A stretch of DNA of 6,077 nucleotides, from positions 1 through 6,077 of the forward strand of contig JAITXQ010000089.1 in NCBI GenBank assembly GCA_031284675.1, read 5' to 3'. The position numbers were made by a program, and so were the translations under genes. This DNA comes from Rickettsiales bacterium (GTDB taxonomy: Bacteria; Pseudomonadota; Alphaproteobacteria; Rickettsiales; Anaplasmataceae). This document shows, piece after piece, positions 1 through 6,003 of the stretch (positions are counted from its first letter, which is position 1; each line of letters starts with the position of its first letter). The notes under the pieces are model-generated. The model did no database searches. It was not told where the DNA came from and worked only from the letters and a program-made list of their open reading frames with translations.

Positions 1-35
1 AAAACACAACGTTCTTGATGAGATTGCATAAAAAA

Positions 36-59
36 CTGGATTCCAGACTGGAATGACAT
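36..59. repeat. Collapsed short palindromic repeat
   Basis: Read on the minus strand this is GTCATTCCAG followed almost at once by CTGGAATCCAG. The core, 40-54, is a 7-bp palindrome (ATTCCAG/CTGGAAT) around a single A at 47. It matches the intact copy at 151-180 with the inner arms and loop removed, so it looks like a deletion derivative of the same element. There is no coding potential. The family assignment rests on comparison within this window and on recalled Wolbachia intergenic repeats. Confidence 0.6.
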
Positions 60-100
60 CATAGGGGCACTGGAATGATACCATTATAGAGTGAAATGAG

Positions 101-127
101 ATCCCAGTGTTACGCACTGGGATGACA
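101..127. repeat. Short palindromic repeat, CCCAGTG variant
   Basis: ATCCCAGTG (101-109) and CACTGGGAT (115-123) are perfect 9-bp inverted arms around the 5-nt loop TTACG, followed by GACA. The ATCCCAG/CTGGGATGACA edges are equivalent to those of the copy at 151-180, but the inner arm is different. The two copies have therefore diverged in sequence while keeping base pairing. No T-run follows on either strand, so it is not a convincing terminator. Confidence 0.7.
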
Positions 128-150
128 AAAAAAGGGTTACTGGGATACCA

Positions 151-180
151 TGTCATTCCAGCGTGTGACGCTGGAATCCA
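151..180. repeat. Short palindromic repeat, CCAGCGT variant
   Basis: ATTCCAGCGT (155-164) and ACGCTGGAAT (168-177) are perfect 10-bp arms around the loop GTG, flanked by TGTC on the left and CCA on the right. This is the most intact copy in the cluster. Half-copies that can no longer fold lie nearby at 69-83 and 139-150, each an ACTGG(A/G)AT-type arm ending in ATACCA. From recollection, such palindromes are scattered in Wolbachia intergenic DNA. They are probably non-autonomous dispersed elements. Confidence 0.75.
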
Positions 181-223
181 GACTTTAACTGATATGATTA
201 CAGAAAGAGAATTTATTAGGTAG

Positions 224-290
224 TCATAAACACTGAAAGTGGCCAGTTTTGCCACTTTCAAGTGAAGAAAACCTCAACAAAGGTTTATGA
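224..290. other. Nested stem-loops with alternative pairing
   Basis: The inner hairpin pairs TGAAAGTGGC (234-243) with GCCACTTTCA (251-260) around a 7-nt loop, and extends through CAC (231-233)/GTG (262-264) with one bulged A. An outer 8-bp inverted repeat, TCATAAAC (224-231) and GTTTATGA (283-290), encloses it. AAACCT (269-274) can also pair with AGGTTT (281-286), which competes with the outer arm for 283-286. No T-run follows on either strand. It could be a dispersed element or a structured RNA end; the sequence does not decide. Confidence 0.5.
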
Positions 291-300
291 TATAATGTGA

Positions 301-328
301 CAGTGGCGCTTCTTTAAGAAGCACCATT
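301..328 (-). terminator. Stem-loop after the VirB2-like gene, weak terminator candidate
   Basis: GCTTC (308-312) pairs with GAAGC (318-322) around TTTAA. The stem extends outward through TGG (304-306)/CCA (324-326), with a C307/A323 mismatch between. It lies about 30 nt beyond the stop codon of the minus-strand gene, where a terminator would be expected. On the minus strand it is not followed by a T-run, so intrinsic termination is doubtful. It may act as a 3' stabilising hairpin. Confidence 0.3.
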
Positions 329-357
329 TACCTAAGATTTTCCTAAGCCTGTAGTAC

Positions 358-678
358 CTATACACATTTCTTTTGAGTGCTATTCCATACTTTACCAGCA
401 GGGCAGCACTGTTCTGCTGTATCTGGTGCTATTTTTGAAACAACTACAGGGGCACCAAAAAATACAGCAGTAAACGCACCCAATGCAAAAAGTGCAGGCC
501 ACGGCATTCTGCCAAATATTGCAAGCAAAGCTGCACCTATTGTCACTATCGTGATCATCGGCCCACCTAGGCCGTGAGTATAGTTTATTATTTTGCATAT
601 CACGGCTGATGTTTCATCAGCATTTGCATCAAACGCAAAGGAGAGAATTAAAGCCACAAGTAGAAGAAATTTTTTCAT
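358..678 (-). CDS. TrbC/VirB2-like type IV secretion pilin
   Basis: This small secreted membrane protein (106 aa) has the architecture of the TrbC/VirB2 family, the major pilin subunit of type IV secretion systems. Residues 1-20 form a classic signal peptide: MKK, a hydrophobic stretch, then ANA with likely cleavage before Asp21. Two hydrophobic segments follow at about 40-56 (from GPMITIV) and 61-83, joined by a short loop with Arg57. This is the two-helix hairpin of processed VirB2 pilins. The hydrophilic tail carries Cys91-Cys92 and Cys105, and Cys28 sits in the mature N-terminus. The start is well supported by GGAGGTG (687-681) just upstream. No other vir gene lies within the window, so the secretion apparatus would be encoded elsewhere, as is usual in Rickettsiales, where vir genes are scattered and virB2-like genes can be multiple. 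Family membership is from architecture and motif recall; a role in an actual pilus is inference. Length is normal for the family. Confidence 0.72.
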   Translation of the reverse strand: MKKFLLLVALILSFAFDANADETSAVICKIINYTHGLGGPMITIVTIGAALLAIFGRMPWPALFALGAFTAVFFGAPVVVSKIAPDTAEQCCPAGKVWNSTQKKCV

Positions 679-680
679 TA

Positions 681-687
681 CACCTCC
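681..687 (-). promoter_or_regulatory. Strong ribosome-binding site of the pilin-like gene
   Basis: The minus strand reads GGAGGTG, then TA, then ATG. This is a near-complete match to the anti-Shine-Dalgarno sequence, though with a short spacer (about 4 nt from GGAGG). It fixes the start at 678 and suggests efficient translation, as expected for an abundant pilin. It contrasts with the absent or distant SDs of the yihY-like gene and carB. Confidence 0.8.
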
Positions 688-781
688 AATAATTTCTATT
701 TAACGCTAGATTATCCTTCACATTGATTAAATTTAAGTAAATGGTAAGGATTTTTTGCTTAAAAATATATTTTATTTCATT

Positions 782-787
782 TAGAAT
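782..787 (+). promoter_or_regulatory. Candidate -10 element for the yihY-SDR pair
   Basis: TAGAAT matches five of six positions of the sigma-70 -10 consensus and lies about 27 nt before the GTG start. The best -35 at 17-nt spacing is a poor TTAAAA (759-764). TTGCTT (755-760) is better but 21 nt away. The surrounding divergent spacer (679-813) is very AT-rich and must also hold the minus-strand promoter, for which GATAAT (715-710, minus) is a weak -10 candidate. This is inference from consensus only. Confidence 0.3.
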
Positions 788-813
788 ACCTTTCTTGGTT
801 TGTTCATATTACA

Positions 814-1638
814 GTGAATAAGTTATTACAGAAATTTTACAGTATTATTTATTGCCTTTATCGTGCTTTGATTGACACAATTTATAACGATGGGGTAGAA
901 CATGCAGGATATTTATCATTTTTAATCCTGTTATCGATATTTCCTTTTCTCATTGTTTTAATGGCTTTAATGTCAACATTTGCAAATTTCTTAGACCAAT
1001 ATAACATTGGCTGGTCGTCCATAATTGACAATATGCCACAGGATATTTTAGCATCTTTGATGCCGCGTATTAGAGAGATAATATCAGGTCCGCCACAAAG
1101 CTTACTGACTTTGGCAATTGTAGGCGCTGTTTGGACTGCTTCATCGACGATTGAAGGGTTTAGAACAATATTGAATAAAGCCTATAAAGTTCCGGTTTCG
1201 CCGCCTTATGTATTGAGAAGAGTGCTCAGTATATTACAGTTTTTAGTGATCACGCTTATTATAATTCTAACTATAGTGTTCTCTACATTAGTGCCAATGC
1301 TGATTGATTTTTCCTATCAGGGGCTAAGTTATACTAAATATCTGCTCATTGAGTTTGTACTTTTCACAGTAGTCTCTTGGCTATATTTTATGTTGCCAAA
1401 TATAAAACAAAATTTATCAGATGTGTTTCCTGGATCTTGTGTAGCTGTTATTCTTTGGACGATTTCTGCTTCAGCCTTCAAGCAATACTTAAAAGCTTCC
1501 TTTGACCAACTGGATTTGATATATGGAAGTTTAGGTGGTGTAGTAGTGTCATTACTATTTTTTTATATGTTAAGTTTAATTTTTATATATGGAGCAAAAT
1601 TTAATTTTCAGCTAAAATATTTCAATGGATCTCGCTAA
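814..1638 (+). CDS. YihY/BrkB-family inner-membrane protein
   Basis: This integral membrane protein of 274 aa belongs to the YihY/BrkB (UPF0761) family, once mislabelled ribonuclease BN; its molecular function is not settled. About six hydrophobic segments are visible, near residues 33-53, 95-112, 138-162, 178-194, 208-224 and 240-262, giving the normal size and topology. Family signatures are YLSFLILLSIFPFLIVL in the first segment (30s-40s), VWTASSTIEGFRTILNKAY (106-124) before a cytoplasmic loop, and YGSLGGVVVSLLFFYML (237-252) leading to GAKFN near the end. The start is GTG with no recognisable Shine-Dalgarno. No in-frame ATG lies close upstream, and starting here leaves the roughly 30-residue lead expected before the first segment. 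The SDR gene begins 10 nt after the stop, so the two probably share a transcript. Family is confident; function should be left open. Confidence 0.88.
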   Translation: MNKLLQKFYSIIYCLYRALIDTIYNDGVEHAGYLSFLILLSIFPFLIVLMALMSTFANFLDQYNIGWSSIIDNMPQDILASLMPRIREIISGPPQSLLTLAIVGAVWTASSTIEGFRTILNKAYKVPVSPPYVLRRVLSILQFLVITLIIILTIVFSTLVPMLIDFSYQGLSYTKYLLIEFVLFTVVSWLYFMLPNIKQNLSDVFPGSCVAVILWTISASAFKQYLKASFDQLDLIYGSLGGVVVSLLFFYMLSLIFIYGAKFNFQLKYFNGSR

Positions 1639-1642
1639 GGAG
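1637..1642 (+). promoter_or_regulatory. Shine-Dalgarno that decides the SDR start
   Basis: AAGGAG overlaps the last two bases of the upstream TAA stop and lies 6 nt before ATG 1649. An in-frame ATG at 1625 lies inside the upstream gene, has no SD and would add only MDLAKEKE before the conserved core. The 1649 start is therefore preferred. The arrangement fits translational coupling or reinitiation after the YihY-like protein. Confidence 0.8.
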
Positions 1643-1648
1643 AAAGAA

Positions 1649-2398
1649 ATGGGTAAGTTAGAAGGTAAAGTAGCTTTAATTACCGGAGCCTCAGGTGGAA
1701 TAGGCTCTGCTGTTGCAAAAAGATTTGTAAAAGAAGGTGCGTATGTGATTTTGATTTCAAGATCTATTAATAATCTCAAGCCACTATATAATGAAATTGA
1801 AGAGCTTGAAGAATTTAAAGAAGGCTCTGTTAAGTTAATTCAGCTTGATCTTTTGGATTTTGAGAATGTAAAGATACTGACAAACATGATAGAAAGTCTG
1901 AAATTATCAGAATCTGGAGCACTTGATATATTAGTCGCGTGTACTGGAATTTTAGGCAAATCGAATCCCGTTCATGACTGTGAGCTTGAAGAGCTACAGA
2001 ATGTAATGAATACAAATTTTACTGCCAATTGGTACTTACTAAAAAACTTAGATCCAATACTAAAAAAATCTGATGCTGGAAGAGCGATATTCATGACTTC
2101 AGAAGTGACATTTTCTCCTTCTTCTTATCCATATTGGGTGCCGTATGCTGCAAGTAAAGCTGCTCTGGAAATAATGGTGAAAATATATGCATCTGAGACA
2201 AAACATACAAAATTATGTGCAAATGCTGTATATCCAGAAGGGCCTGTCGATAGTGGAGTATATAAGCAGGCGTTTCCTGGAAAAGACATATCTGAATTAG
2301 TGTCACCCGATAAACTAACAGATAAATTTGTGGAGTTAGCTTCTGAAGACTGCAGCGTATCAGGAGAAATCTTACCGCTCAGCAAATCTCTTGAATAA
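1649..2398 (+). CDS. Short-chain dehydrogenase/reductase (YciK-like SDR)
   Basis: This NAD(P)-dependent oxidoreductase of the classical SDR superfamily has 249 aa from the preferred ATG. The Rossmann motif TGASGGIG is at residues 12-19, and Arg38 after the second strand suggests NADP(H). Asp67 lies in the LDLLD segment. The active-site pair YxxxK is Tyr166/Lys170 in YAASK, and Asn123 fits the SDR asparagine. Segments such as LDLL, KSDAG, YAASK and the region after the active site (NAVYPEGPVDSG) resemble E. coli YciK from memory, which makes a YciK-like subgroup plausible; the substrate is unknown. Oddities: the usual NNAG motif reads ACTG (97-100). The likely catalytic serine (Ser151 in MTSEV) is 15 residues before the tyrosine rather than the usual 12-14. 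It follows the YihY-like gene by 10 nt and is probably co-transcribed. Superfamily is certain; specific function is not. Confidence 0.9.
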   Translation: MGKLEGKVALITGASGGIGSAVAKRFVKEGAYVILISRSINNLKPLYNEIEELEEFKEGSVKLIQLDLLDFENVKILTNMIESLKLSESGALDILVACTGILGKSNPVHDCELEELQNVMNTNFTANWYLLKNLDPILKKSDAGRAIFMTSEVTFSPSSYPYWVPYAASKAALEIMVKIYASETKHTKLCANAVYPEGPVDSGVYKQAFPGKDISELVSPDKLTDKFVELASEDCSVSGEILPLSKSLE

Positions 2399-2403
2399 AT
2401 TAC

Positions 2404-2570
2404 ATATAGCTAAGGTCTACCGACGATTTGAGAAACCGTCATCCGCTACTTGTTAGCGGGATCTATGGAATACCGCGAATAAATCGCGGTATGACGTAGG
2501 AAGATCTAATTTGTGCCAGCTATATAACCATAGTAATAGTCGTTAAGCCTAAAAGTAGTTAGCTATATAA
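2404..2570. repeat. AGCTATAT motif copies bracketing the palindromic gap
   Basis: ATATAGCTAA (2404-2413) is the exact inverse of TTAGCTATAT (2559-2568). AGCTATATAA occurs as a direct repeat at 2518-2527 and 2561-2570. The inverted pair encloses the composite palindrome at 2437-2496, so together they could mark the ends of a small mobile or mobilised segment. The motif is AT-rich and short, so chance or promoter composition remains possible. Confidence 0.4.
2437..2496. repeat. Composite palindrome, two hairpins in an outer stem
   Basis: Outer arms CGTCAT (2437-2442) and ATGACG (2491-2496) enclose two hairpins. The first pairs CCGCTA (2443-2448) with TAGCGG (2454-2459) around CTTGT. The second pairs ATACCGCGA (2470-2478) with TCGCGGTAT (2484-2492) around ATAAA; its last two bases overlap the outer arm. 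It can be drawn as a three-way junction. ATCCGCTA against TAGCGGGAT shows that one C has been lost from the left arm of the first hairpin. It is more GC-rich than its surroundings and has no T-run, so it is better seen as a dispersed palindromic element than as a terminator of the SDR gene. Confidence 0.7.
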
Positions 2571-2571
2571 G
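2543..2571 (+). promoter_or_regulatory. Candidate carB promoter
   Basis: TTAAGC (2543-2548), 17 nt, then TATAAG (2566-2571) is the best-spaced sigma-70-like pair in the gap before carB. It would give a leader of about 60 nt. The -10 overlaps an AGCTATATAA repeat copy. The match is modest and the call comes from consensus alone. Confidence 0.3.
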
Positions 2572-2639
2572 TTTAATAAAAATTCACATATACAGGAAAG
2601 GTTGGTAACATTACTTAAATAGGGATCATTATTATAATT

Positions 2640-5600
2640 ATGCCAAAACGCACAGATATAGAATCTATATTAGTAATAGGAGCAGGCCCAATAGTTATAG
2701 GTCAGGCATGTGAGTTTGATTATTCCGGAACGCAAAGCTGTAAAGTATTAAAAAGTGAAGGTTATAAAGTCATTTTGGTTAACTCCAATCCTGCAACTAT
2801 AATGACAGATCCTGAGTTTTCTGATGCAACGTATATTGAGCCGGTACTGCCTGAAATCATAGAAAAAATTATAATTAAGGAGAGGCCAGATGCAATATTA
2901 CCAACAATGGGCGGGCAAACAGCACTCAATTGTGCAATAAAACTTGCAGATGATGGAGTGTTGGATACATATAATGTAAAGCTAATTGGTGTAAATAGAG
3001 AAGCAATTAGAAAAGCGGAAGACAGAGAATTATTCCGCCAATCCATGGATAAAATAGGGCTAAAATACCCCAAAAGTATCGTTATAAAGAATCAGGAACA
3101 AATAAAAGAAGCTCTGGATTACGTTGGGTTACCCGCAATCATCCGCTCATCGTTCACTCTTGGCGGTGCAGGTAGCGGTATAGCGTATAATAAAGAGGAA
3201 TTTTTCAATATTGCAAATAATGCTCTGAAAATTTCACCAATAAATGAAATTCAAATAGATGAATCTATTATCGGCTGGAAAGAATATGAAATGGAAGTTA
3301 TCCGCGACTGTAAAGATAACTGCATAATAATCTGTTCAATAGAAAATGTTGATCCAATGGGAGTGCACACCGGAGATAGTATCACAGTTGCTCCTGCTTT
3401 GACTCTGCGTGATGCTGAATATCAACAAATGAGAAATGCATCTATAGCAGTGCTGAGGGAAATTGACGTTAGTGCCGGTGGTGCAAATGTTCAGTTTGCA
3501 GTTAATCCTAAAGAAGATGGAAGCCTCGTTGTAATTGAAATGAATCCAAGAGTTTCTCGCTCTTCTGCACTTGCCTCAAAAGCAACAGGTTATCCTATTG
3601 CAAAAGTTGTAACTAAACTTGCTATCGGCTATTCACTCGATGAAATACGTGATGATTGCGCTCCAGTTATACCTGCTGCATTTGAACCAGTGATTGATTA
3701 TATCGTCACTAAAATTCCTCGTTTTGAATTTGAGAAGTTTAAGGGGACGAATTGTGAACTATCAACTTCCATGAAATCAGTGGGGGAAGTGATGTCGATC
3801 GGCCGCACTTTTAATGAGTCGCTGCAGAAAGCTTTTCGCTCGCTTGAAACTGGGCTTACGGGACTTGATGAAGTGTTTTCTGAAGGCACGGATGTTGATC
3901 ATATAAAATCTCAATTAGCAAAATTGCTGTCAAATAGATTACTAATTGCTGCTGATGCCATGAGCCACGGAATTAGCATAGAAGAAATAAATTCGATTAC
4001 AGGTTATGATTTATGGTTTTTGCAGAATATACAGCAAATTATATTAGCTGAACAAAAAATTAAGGAAAACGGTCTTCCTGAGACTGCATATGAAATGTTA
4101 GAACTAAAAAAAATGGGTTTCTCGGATGCAAGGCTCGCAAAGTTAAACGGAAAAAAGGCAGAACAAATTGAAGAGATAAGAAAAAAATTTGGTATTAAAC
4201 AGGTTTATAAGCGCGTAGATACTTGTGCAGCTGAGTTTGAATCGAGAACTGCTTACATGTATGGCTGTTATGAGGGTGATGTTGAAAATAAAACGGAATG
4301 TGAGGCGAGTGTCTCTGGTCGAAAAAAAGTTGTCATTTTAGGAAGTGGTCCAAACCGCATTGGTCAGGGTATTGAGTTCGATTATGCTTGCGTACACGCA
4401 GTTTCCGCTGCCAAAGAAATGGGATATGAAACAATAATGATTAACTGTAATCCCGAAACCGTTTCAACTGATTATGATACCGCTGATCGTTTATATTTTG
4501 CCCCACTGATTGCGGAGGATGTACTTGAAATACTAAATAAAGAGCAAGAGAATGGCATACTGGTTGGTGTAATAGTTCAAATAGGTGGTCAAACACCTTT
4601 AAAGTTAGCCAAAGTGCTTAACGAGAGAGGTTTCAAAATTCTGGGAACTTCGTTTGATTCTATTGACCTTGCAGAAGATCGCATGAGGTTTAAAAATCTT
4701 GCTTTGCAACTTAATTTAAAACAACCTGAAAACTCTATCTGTCATTCTATTGAAGAAGCATTAATCAACGCAGAAAAGGTGGGGTTTCCACTAGTAGTCA
4801 GGCCATCATATGTCCTCGGTGGTCAATCCATGTCGATTAGACACGATACTCAGAGCTTTAAAGAATACGTCTTAGATCAAACTAAAATTTTTGAACACGG
4901 GTCACTGCTTCTTGATAAATTTTTAGTCAATGCAGTTGAGGTTGACGTTGACGCTATATGTGATGGAGAAAAAGTTTTTATTGCGGCTGTGATGGAACAT
5001 ATCGAAGAAGCTGGTATCCATTCTGGCGATTCAACATGCTCAATACCGACAAATACATTGAGTGATGAAGTAATAAAAGAGATCGAGCTACAAACTGAGA
5101 GGATAGCTCTTGCACTAGAAGTGAAAGGTCTGATAAACATTCAGTTTGCTGTTCAAGAGAGTGATATATACATACTTGAAGTGAATTTAAGGACCAGTCG
5201 TACAGTTCCTTTTATTTCCAAGGTAATCAATATTCCTATTGCAAAGCTTGCCACTCAGGTTATTTTAGGCAAAAAATTAGACCAAGAAAAAAAATCTCTC
5301 GATCATTTTGCAGTTAAAGCTGCTGTTTTTCCATTCACGCGCTTTTCGGGAATTGACACTCTGCTTGGTCCTGAAATGAAATCAACAGGAGAAGTAATGG
5401 GAATTGACTCATCGTTTGAAGCTGCACTTGCAAAAACGCATATGGCTGCAGGATACAAGTTACCAACAGAAGGAACAGCTCTGGTTTCAGTAAAAGATGA
5501 TGATAAGGAGTATATATTGCCAGTTGCACGAATGTTGAAAGAACTAAGTTTTGAAATATATGCCACCAAAGGTACAGCTTCGTATCTGAACAATAACGGC

Positions 5601-5867
5601 ATTGCTGCAAAAGCTGTAAATAAAGTGAGAGAAGGCAGACCCCACATAGTTGATATGCTCAAAGATGGAAAAATAAACCTAGTGATCAATACTTCAAAAG
5701 GTGTAAAATCAGTCTCAGACAGCAAAGATATTCGCAGAACTGCTATTTTGCAAAATATAGCTTACAGCACCACAGCTTCTGGAAGTAAAGCGTTAGTGCT
5801 TGCAATTCAATATGTAAAGAATAGCAAACTGGAAGTGAAGTCATTACAGCAGATACAAAACGTTTAA
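2640..5867 (+). CDS. carB: Carbamoyl-phosphate synthase large subunit
   Basis: CarB (1075 aa, full length) uses two ATP, bicarbonate and ammonia channelled from CarA to make carbamoyl phosphate for pyrimidines (and arginine where that pathway exists). The N-terminal half is the carboxyphosphate synthetase: pre-ATP-grasp domain, then ATP-grasp with Arg129, Arg169, Glu300 and Asn302 ([11 protein letters not shown]). An oligomerisation region (about 400-550) ends at [12 protein letters not shown]. The second synthetase begins near 562 ([10 protein letters not shown]) and carries RPSYVLGG and metal ligands Glu847 and Asn849. The C-terminal MGS-like regulatory domain (about 943-1075) keeps equivalents of the E. 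coli UMP-site residues: Lys956, Thr976, Thr979, Lys995, Asn1017, with Ser1019 for Thr. Ornithine-site residues in [13 protein letters not shown] and Tyr1042/Thr1044 are also kept. Odd: EVNPR reads EVNLR (Leu850), and RPSF in the first half reads RSSF (Ser170). The MPKRTDI start matches E. coli, although the nearest SD (AGGGA, 2621-2625) is 14 nt away. carA is not adjacent. Confidence 0.98.
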   Translation: MPKRTDIESILVIGAGPIVIGQACEFDYSGTQSCKVLKSEGYKVILVNSNPATIMTDPEFSDATYIEPVLPEIIEKIIIKERPDAILPTMGGQTALNCAIKLADDGVLDTYNVKLIGVNREAIRKAEDRELFRQSMDKIGLKYPKSIVIKNQEQIKEALDYVGLPAIIRSSFTLGGAGSGIAYNKEEFFNIANNALKISPINEIQIDESIIGWKEYEMEVIRDCKDNCIIICSIENVDPMGVHTGDSITVAPALTLRDAEYQQMRNASIAVLREIDVSAGGANVQFAVNPKEDGSLVVIEMNPRVSRSSALASKATGYPIAKVVTKLAIGYSLDEIRDDCAPVIPAAFEPVIDYIVTKIPRFEFEKFKGTNCELSTSMKSVGEVMSIGRTFNESLQKAFRSLETGLTGLDEVFSEGTDVDHIKSQLAKLLSNRLLIAADAMSHGISIEEINSITGYDLWFLQNIQQIILAEQKIKENGLPETAYEMLELKKMGFSDARLAKLNGKKAEQIEEIRKKFGIKQVYKRVDTCAAEFESRTAYMYGCYEGDVENKTECEASVSGRKKVVILGSGPNRIGQGIEFDYACVHAVSAAKEMGYETIMINCNPETVSTDYDTADRLYFAPLIAEDVLEILNKEQENGILVGVIVQIGGQTPLKLAKVLNERGFKILGTSFDSIDLAEDRMRFKNLALQLNLKQPENSICHSIEEALINAEKVGFPLVVRPSYVLGGQSMSIRHDTQSFKEYVLDQTKIFEHGSLLLDKFLVNAVEVDVDAICDGEKVFIAAVMEHIEEAGIHSGDSTCSIPTNTLSDEVIKEIELQTERIALALEVKGLINIQFAVQESDIYILEVNLRTSRTVPFISKVINIPIAKLATQVILGKKLDQEKKSLDHFAVKAAVFPFTRFSGIDTLLGPEMKSTGEVMGIDSSFEAALAKTHMAAGYKLPTEGTALVSVKDDDKEYILPVARMLKELSFEIYATKGTASYLNNNGIAAKAVNKVREGRPHIVDMLKDGKINLVINTSKGVKSVSDSKDIRRTAILQNIAYSTTASGSKALVLAIQYVKNSKLEVKSLQQIQNV

Positions 5868-5887
5868 ATACCATAACTAAAATAATT

Positions 5888-5937
5888 CATTCCTCTATCT
5901 CGGAATCGTGGTAGAGGAATGTAAGTTAAATTTTTTT
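5888..5937 (+). terminator. Probable intrinsic terminator of carB
   Basis: CATTCCTCTA (5888-5897) pairs perfectly with TAGAGGAATG (5912-5921), and the stem can extend by T5898-G5911 and C5899-G5910. It starts 20 nt after the carB stop. A run of seven T (5931-5937) lies 9 nt beyond the stem, further than in an ideal terminator, so efficiency may be reduced. Position and stem strength make termination of carB the best reading. Confidence 0.6.
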
Positions 5938-5938
5938 A

Positions 5939-5966
5939 TTGACTTGCCTATGTATTATACGCTAAT
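5939..5966 (+). promoter_or_regulatory. Promoter-like sequence behind carB
   Basis: TTGACT (5939-5944) matches five of six -35 positions. It is followed after 16 nt by GCTAAT (5961-5966), a moderate -10. TATTAT (5953-5958) is a better hexamer but only 8 nt from the -35. It lies between the carB terminator and the probable insertion sequence. It could serve the transposase, or be the promoter of a gene pushed away by the insertion. Confidence 0.4.
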
Positions 5967-5994
5967 TCTGGATTAAAAAGAGAATAGAAAAGGC

Positions 5995-6000
5995 AGGAGA
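5995..6000 (+). promoter_or_regulatory. Orphan Shine-Dalgarno-like AGGAGA
   Basis: AGGAGA is a strong SD match, but no ATG, GTG or TTG follows at usable distance. The next bases are GTAGGGTAAACTC, where the probable insertion sequence begins. With the promoter-like sequence upstream, it looks like a 5' leader whose coding part has been displaced. In a purine-rich stretch this could also be chance. Confidence 0.3.
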
Positions 6001-6003
6001 GTA

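Noticed and set aside
36..180. CRISPR array in the 5' palindrome cluster
   Set aside because: The repeats are not identical, spacing is irregular, there are no uniform spacers and no cas genes. They are degenerate palindromes.
291..296. TATAAT on the plus strand as a promoter for a plus-strand gene
   Set aside because: There is no -35 at proper spacing and no plus-strand gene follows until 814. It is recorded only as a possible start for a non-coding transcript.
377..598. Plus- and minus-strand reading frames overlapping the pilin-like gene
   Set aside because: They lie in alternative frames of the VirB2-like gene, which has a signal peptide, two membrane segments and a strong RBS. The alternatives have no such support.
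1625..1648. ATG 1625 as the SDR start
   Set aside because: It has no Shine-Dalgarno, overlaps the upstream gene by 14 bp and adds only eight polar residues. ATG 1649 has AAGGAG at ideal spacing.
2437..2496. Composite palindrome as the SDR terminator
   Set aside because: The stems are strong, but no T-run follows either hairpin. The structure fits a dispersed repeat better.
2633..2638. Perfect TATAAT just before carB as its promoter -10
   Set aside because: Transcription would start at about 2645, downstream of the conserved ATG at 2640, and no good -35 exists at 2610-2616. It is probably chance in AT-rich DNA.
2762..5725. Minus-strand reading frames of 60-140 codons inside carB
   Set aside because: They are antisense shadows of a fully conserved carB, with no recognisable protein features and no RBS support.
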